DNA of 14,414 bases, from positions 1 to 14,414 of the forward strand of contig JALURH010000064.1 of assembly GCA_027017025.1 (NCBI GenBank). The letters run 5' to 3'. Positions 14,241-14,414 of the stretch are shown piece by piece. Below the pieces are notes generated by a model. The model had not been told where the DNA came from. It saw nothing but the letters and a program-made list of their open reading frames with translations, and did no database searches. How positions within the stretch are numbered: position 1 is the first letter of the stretch; each line of letters begins with the position of its first letter. Both the position numbers and the translations under genes were made by a program. The stretch is from Thermofilaceae archaeon. Lineage in GTDB: Archaea > Thermoproteota > Thermoprotei > Thermofilales > Thermofilaceae.

Positions 14241-14316
14241 AGCCCGGTGGTGTAGCGGCCAAGCATAGCGGGCTCTGGCCCCGCAGACCGGGGTTCGAAT
14301 CCCCGCCGGGCTACCA
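14241..14316 (+). tRNA. tRNA-Gln(CTG)
   Basis: The acceptor stem AGCCCGG (14241-14247) pairs with CCGGGCT (14306-14312), then A14313 and encoded CCA (14314-14316). The anticodon stem GCGGG (14268-14272) pairs with CCCGC (14280-14284) around the loop CTCTGGC, with anticodon CTG at 14275-14277 (glutamine, CAG codons). The T arm is CGGGG TTCGAAT CCCCG (14289-14305), and the variable loop has 4 nt. No intron. A short T-run follows the CCA and may stop transcription. Confidence 0.95.
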
Positions 14317-14346
14317 TTTTTACGGATTTTATGTCATTTTTCGTGA

Positions 14347-14356
14347 TTTATAAAAA
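14347..14356 (+). promoter_or_regulatory. TATA-like element at the window end
   Basis: TTTATAAAAA is a good match to an archaeal TATA box and would start transcription near 14380, close to the window edge. No convincing ORF can be seen in the remaining bases: the ATG at 14368 meets a stop after five codons, and a GTG at 14386 is open but too short to judge. It may serve a gene or RNA beyond the window. Confidence 0.35.
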
Positions 14357-14414
14357 ATTGATATTGTATGAACCGGGACTGTTGAGTGGAATGTAAAGAA
14401 GTTTTATATTATAT

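Noticed and set aside
14368..14414. Start of another gene at the right edge
   Set aside because: The ATG at 14368 is followed by a stop after a few codons, and the remaining open GTG frame is too short to judge.

Overview
The window is archaeal chromosomal DNA, AT-rich, with short intergenic gaps and no mobile element. The protein set is aRF1, deoxyhypusine synthase, exosome Csl4, TiaS, archaeal-type PPAT, a PyrH-type UMP kinase, FAU-1 and a KH-less CPSF-like nuclease. Shine-Dalgarno sites of the GGTGA type, leaderless-looking promoters, tRNA genes with encoded CCA and two intron-containing tRNA genes point to a hyperthermophilic member of the Thermoprotei (crenarchaea), perhaps a Desulfurococcales-like lineage. 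The species cannot be fixed from this sequence.

Layout. (a) 1-953: a minus-strand pair, UPF0147 followed by a COG2108-type radical SAM protein cut by the window edge, reads away from a plus-strand FAU-1 gene (954-2459). (b) 2493-2601: an intron-containing tRNA-Leu(TAG) abuts the 3' end of the UMP kinase gene pyrH (minus). (c) 3366-8617: a long plus-strand block with overlapping or near-abutting junctions holds prf1 (aRF1), a METTL5-like rRNA m6A methyltransferase, csl4, an unknown (DUF2067-like) protein, deoxyhypusine synthase, an AglH/Alg7-type GlcNAc-1-phosphate transferase and a small two-helix membrane protein. (d) 8580-9521: a minus-strand hsp20-coaD pair converges on that block and overlaps its last gene by 38 bp. 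(e) 9612-11506: rpl6 (uL6) with tiaS overlapping its stop by one base, transcribed divergently from hsp20. (f) 11569-12840: aCPSF2, then tRNA-Pro(TGG) with an unusual insert. (g) 13119-14171: a membrane-anchored coiled-coil transglutaminase-like protein between tRNA-Pro and tRNA-Gln(CTG).

The common theme is translation and RNA fate: termination (aRF1), rRNA methylation (METTL5-like), RNA decay (Csl4, aCPSF2, FAU-1), aIF5A maturation (deoxyhypusine synthase), tRNA-Ile2 modification (TiaS), a ribosomal protein and three tRNAs. Lipid-linked sugar synthesis, CoA synthesis, UMP phosphorylation and a small heat-shock protein are mixed in. No CRISPR array, insertion sequence, integrase or toxin-antitoxin pair was seen. 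No stretch over 300 bases lacks a gene. The points most worth following up are the tRNA-Pro insert, the NIKD variant in aRF1, uL6 outside its usual ribosomal operon, the small membrane ORF with a very good ribosome binding site, and the transglutaminase-like surface protein between two tRNAs. None of these amounts to a clearly new system.
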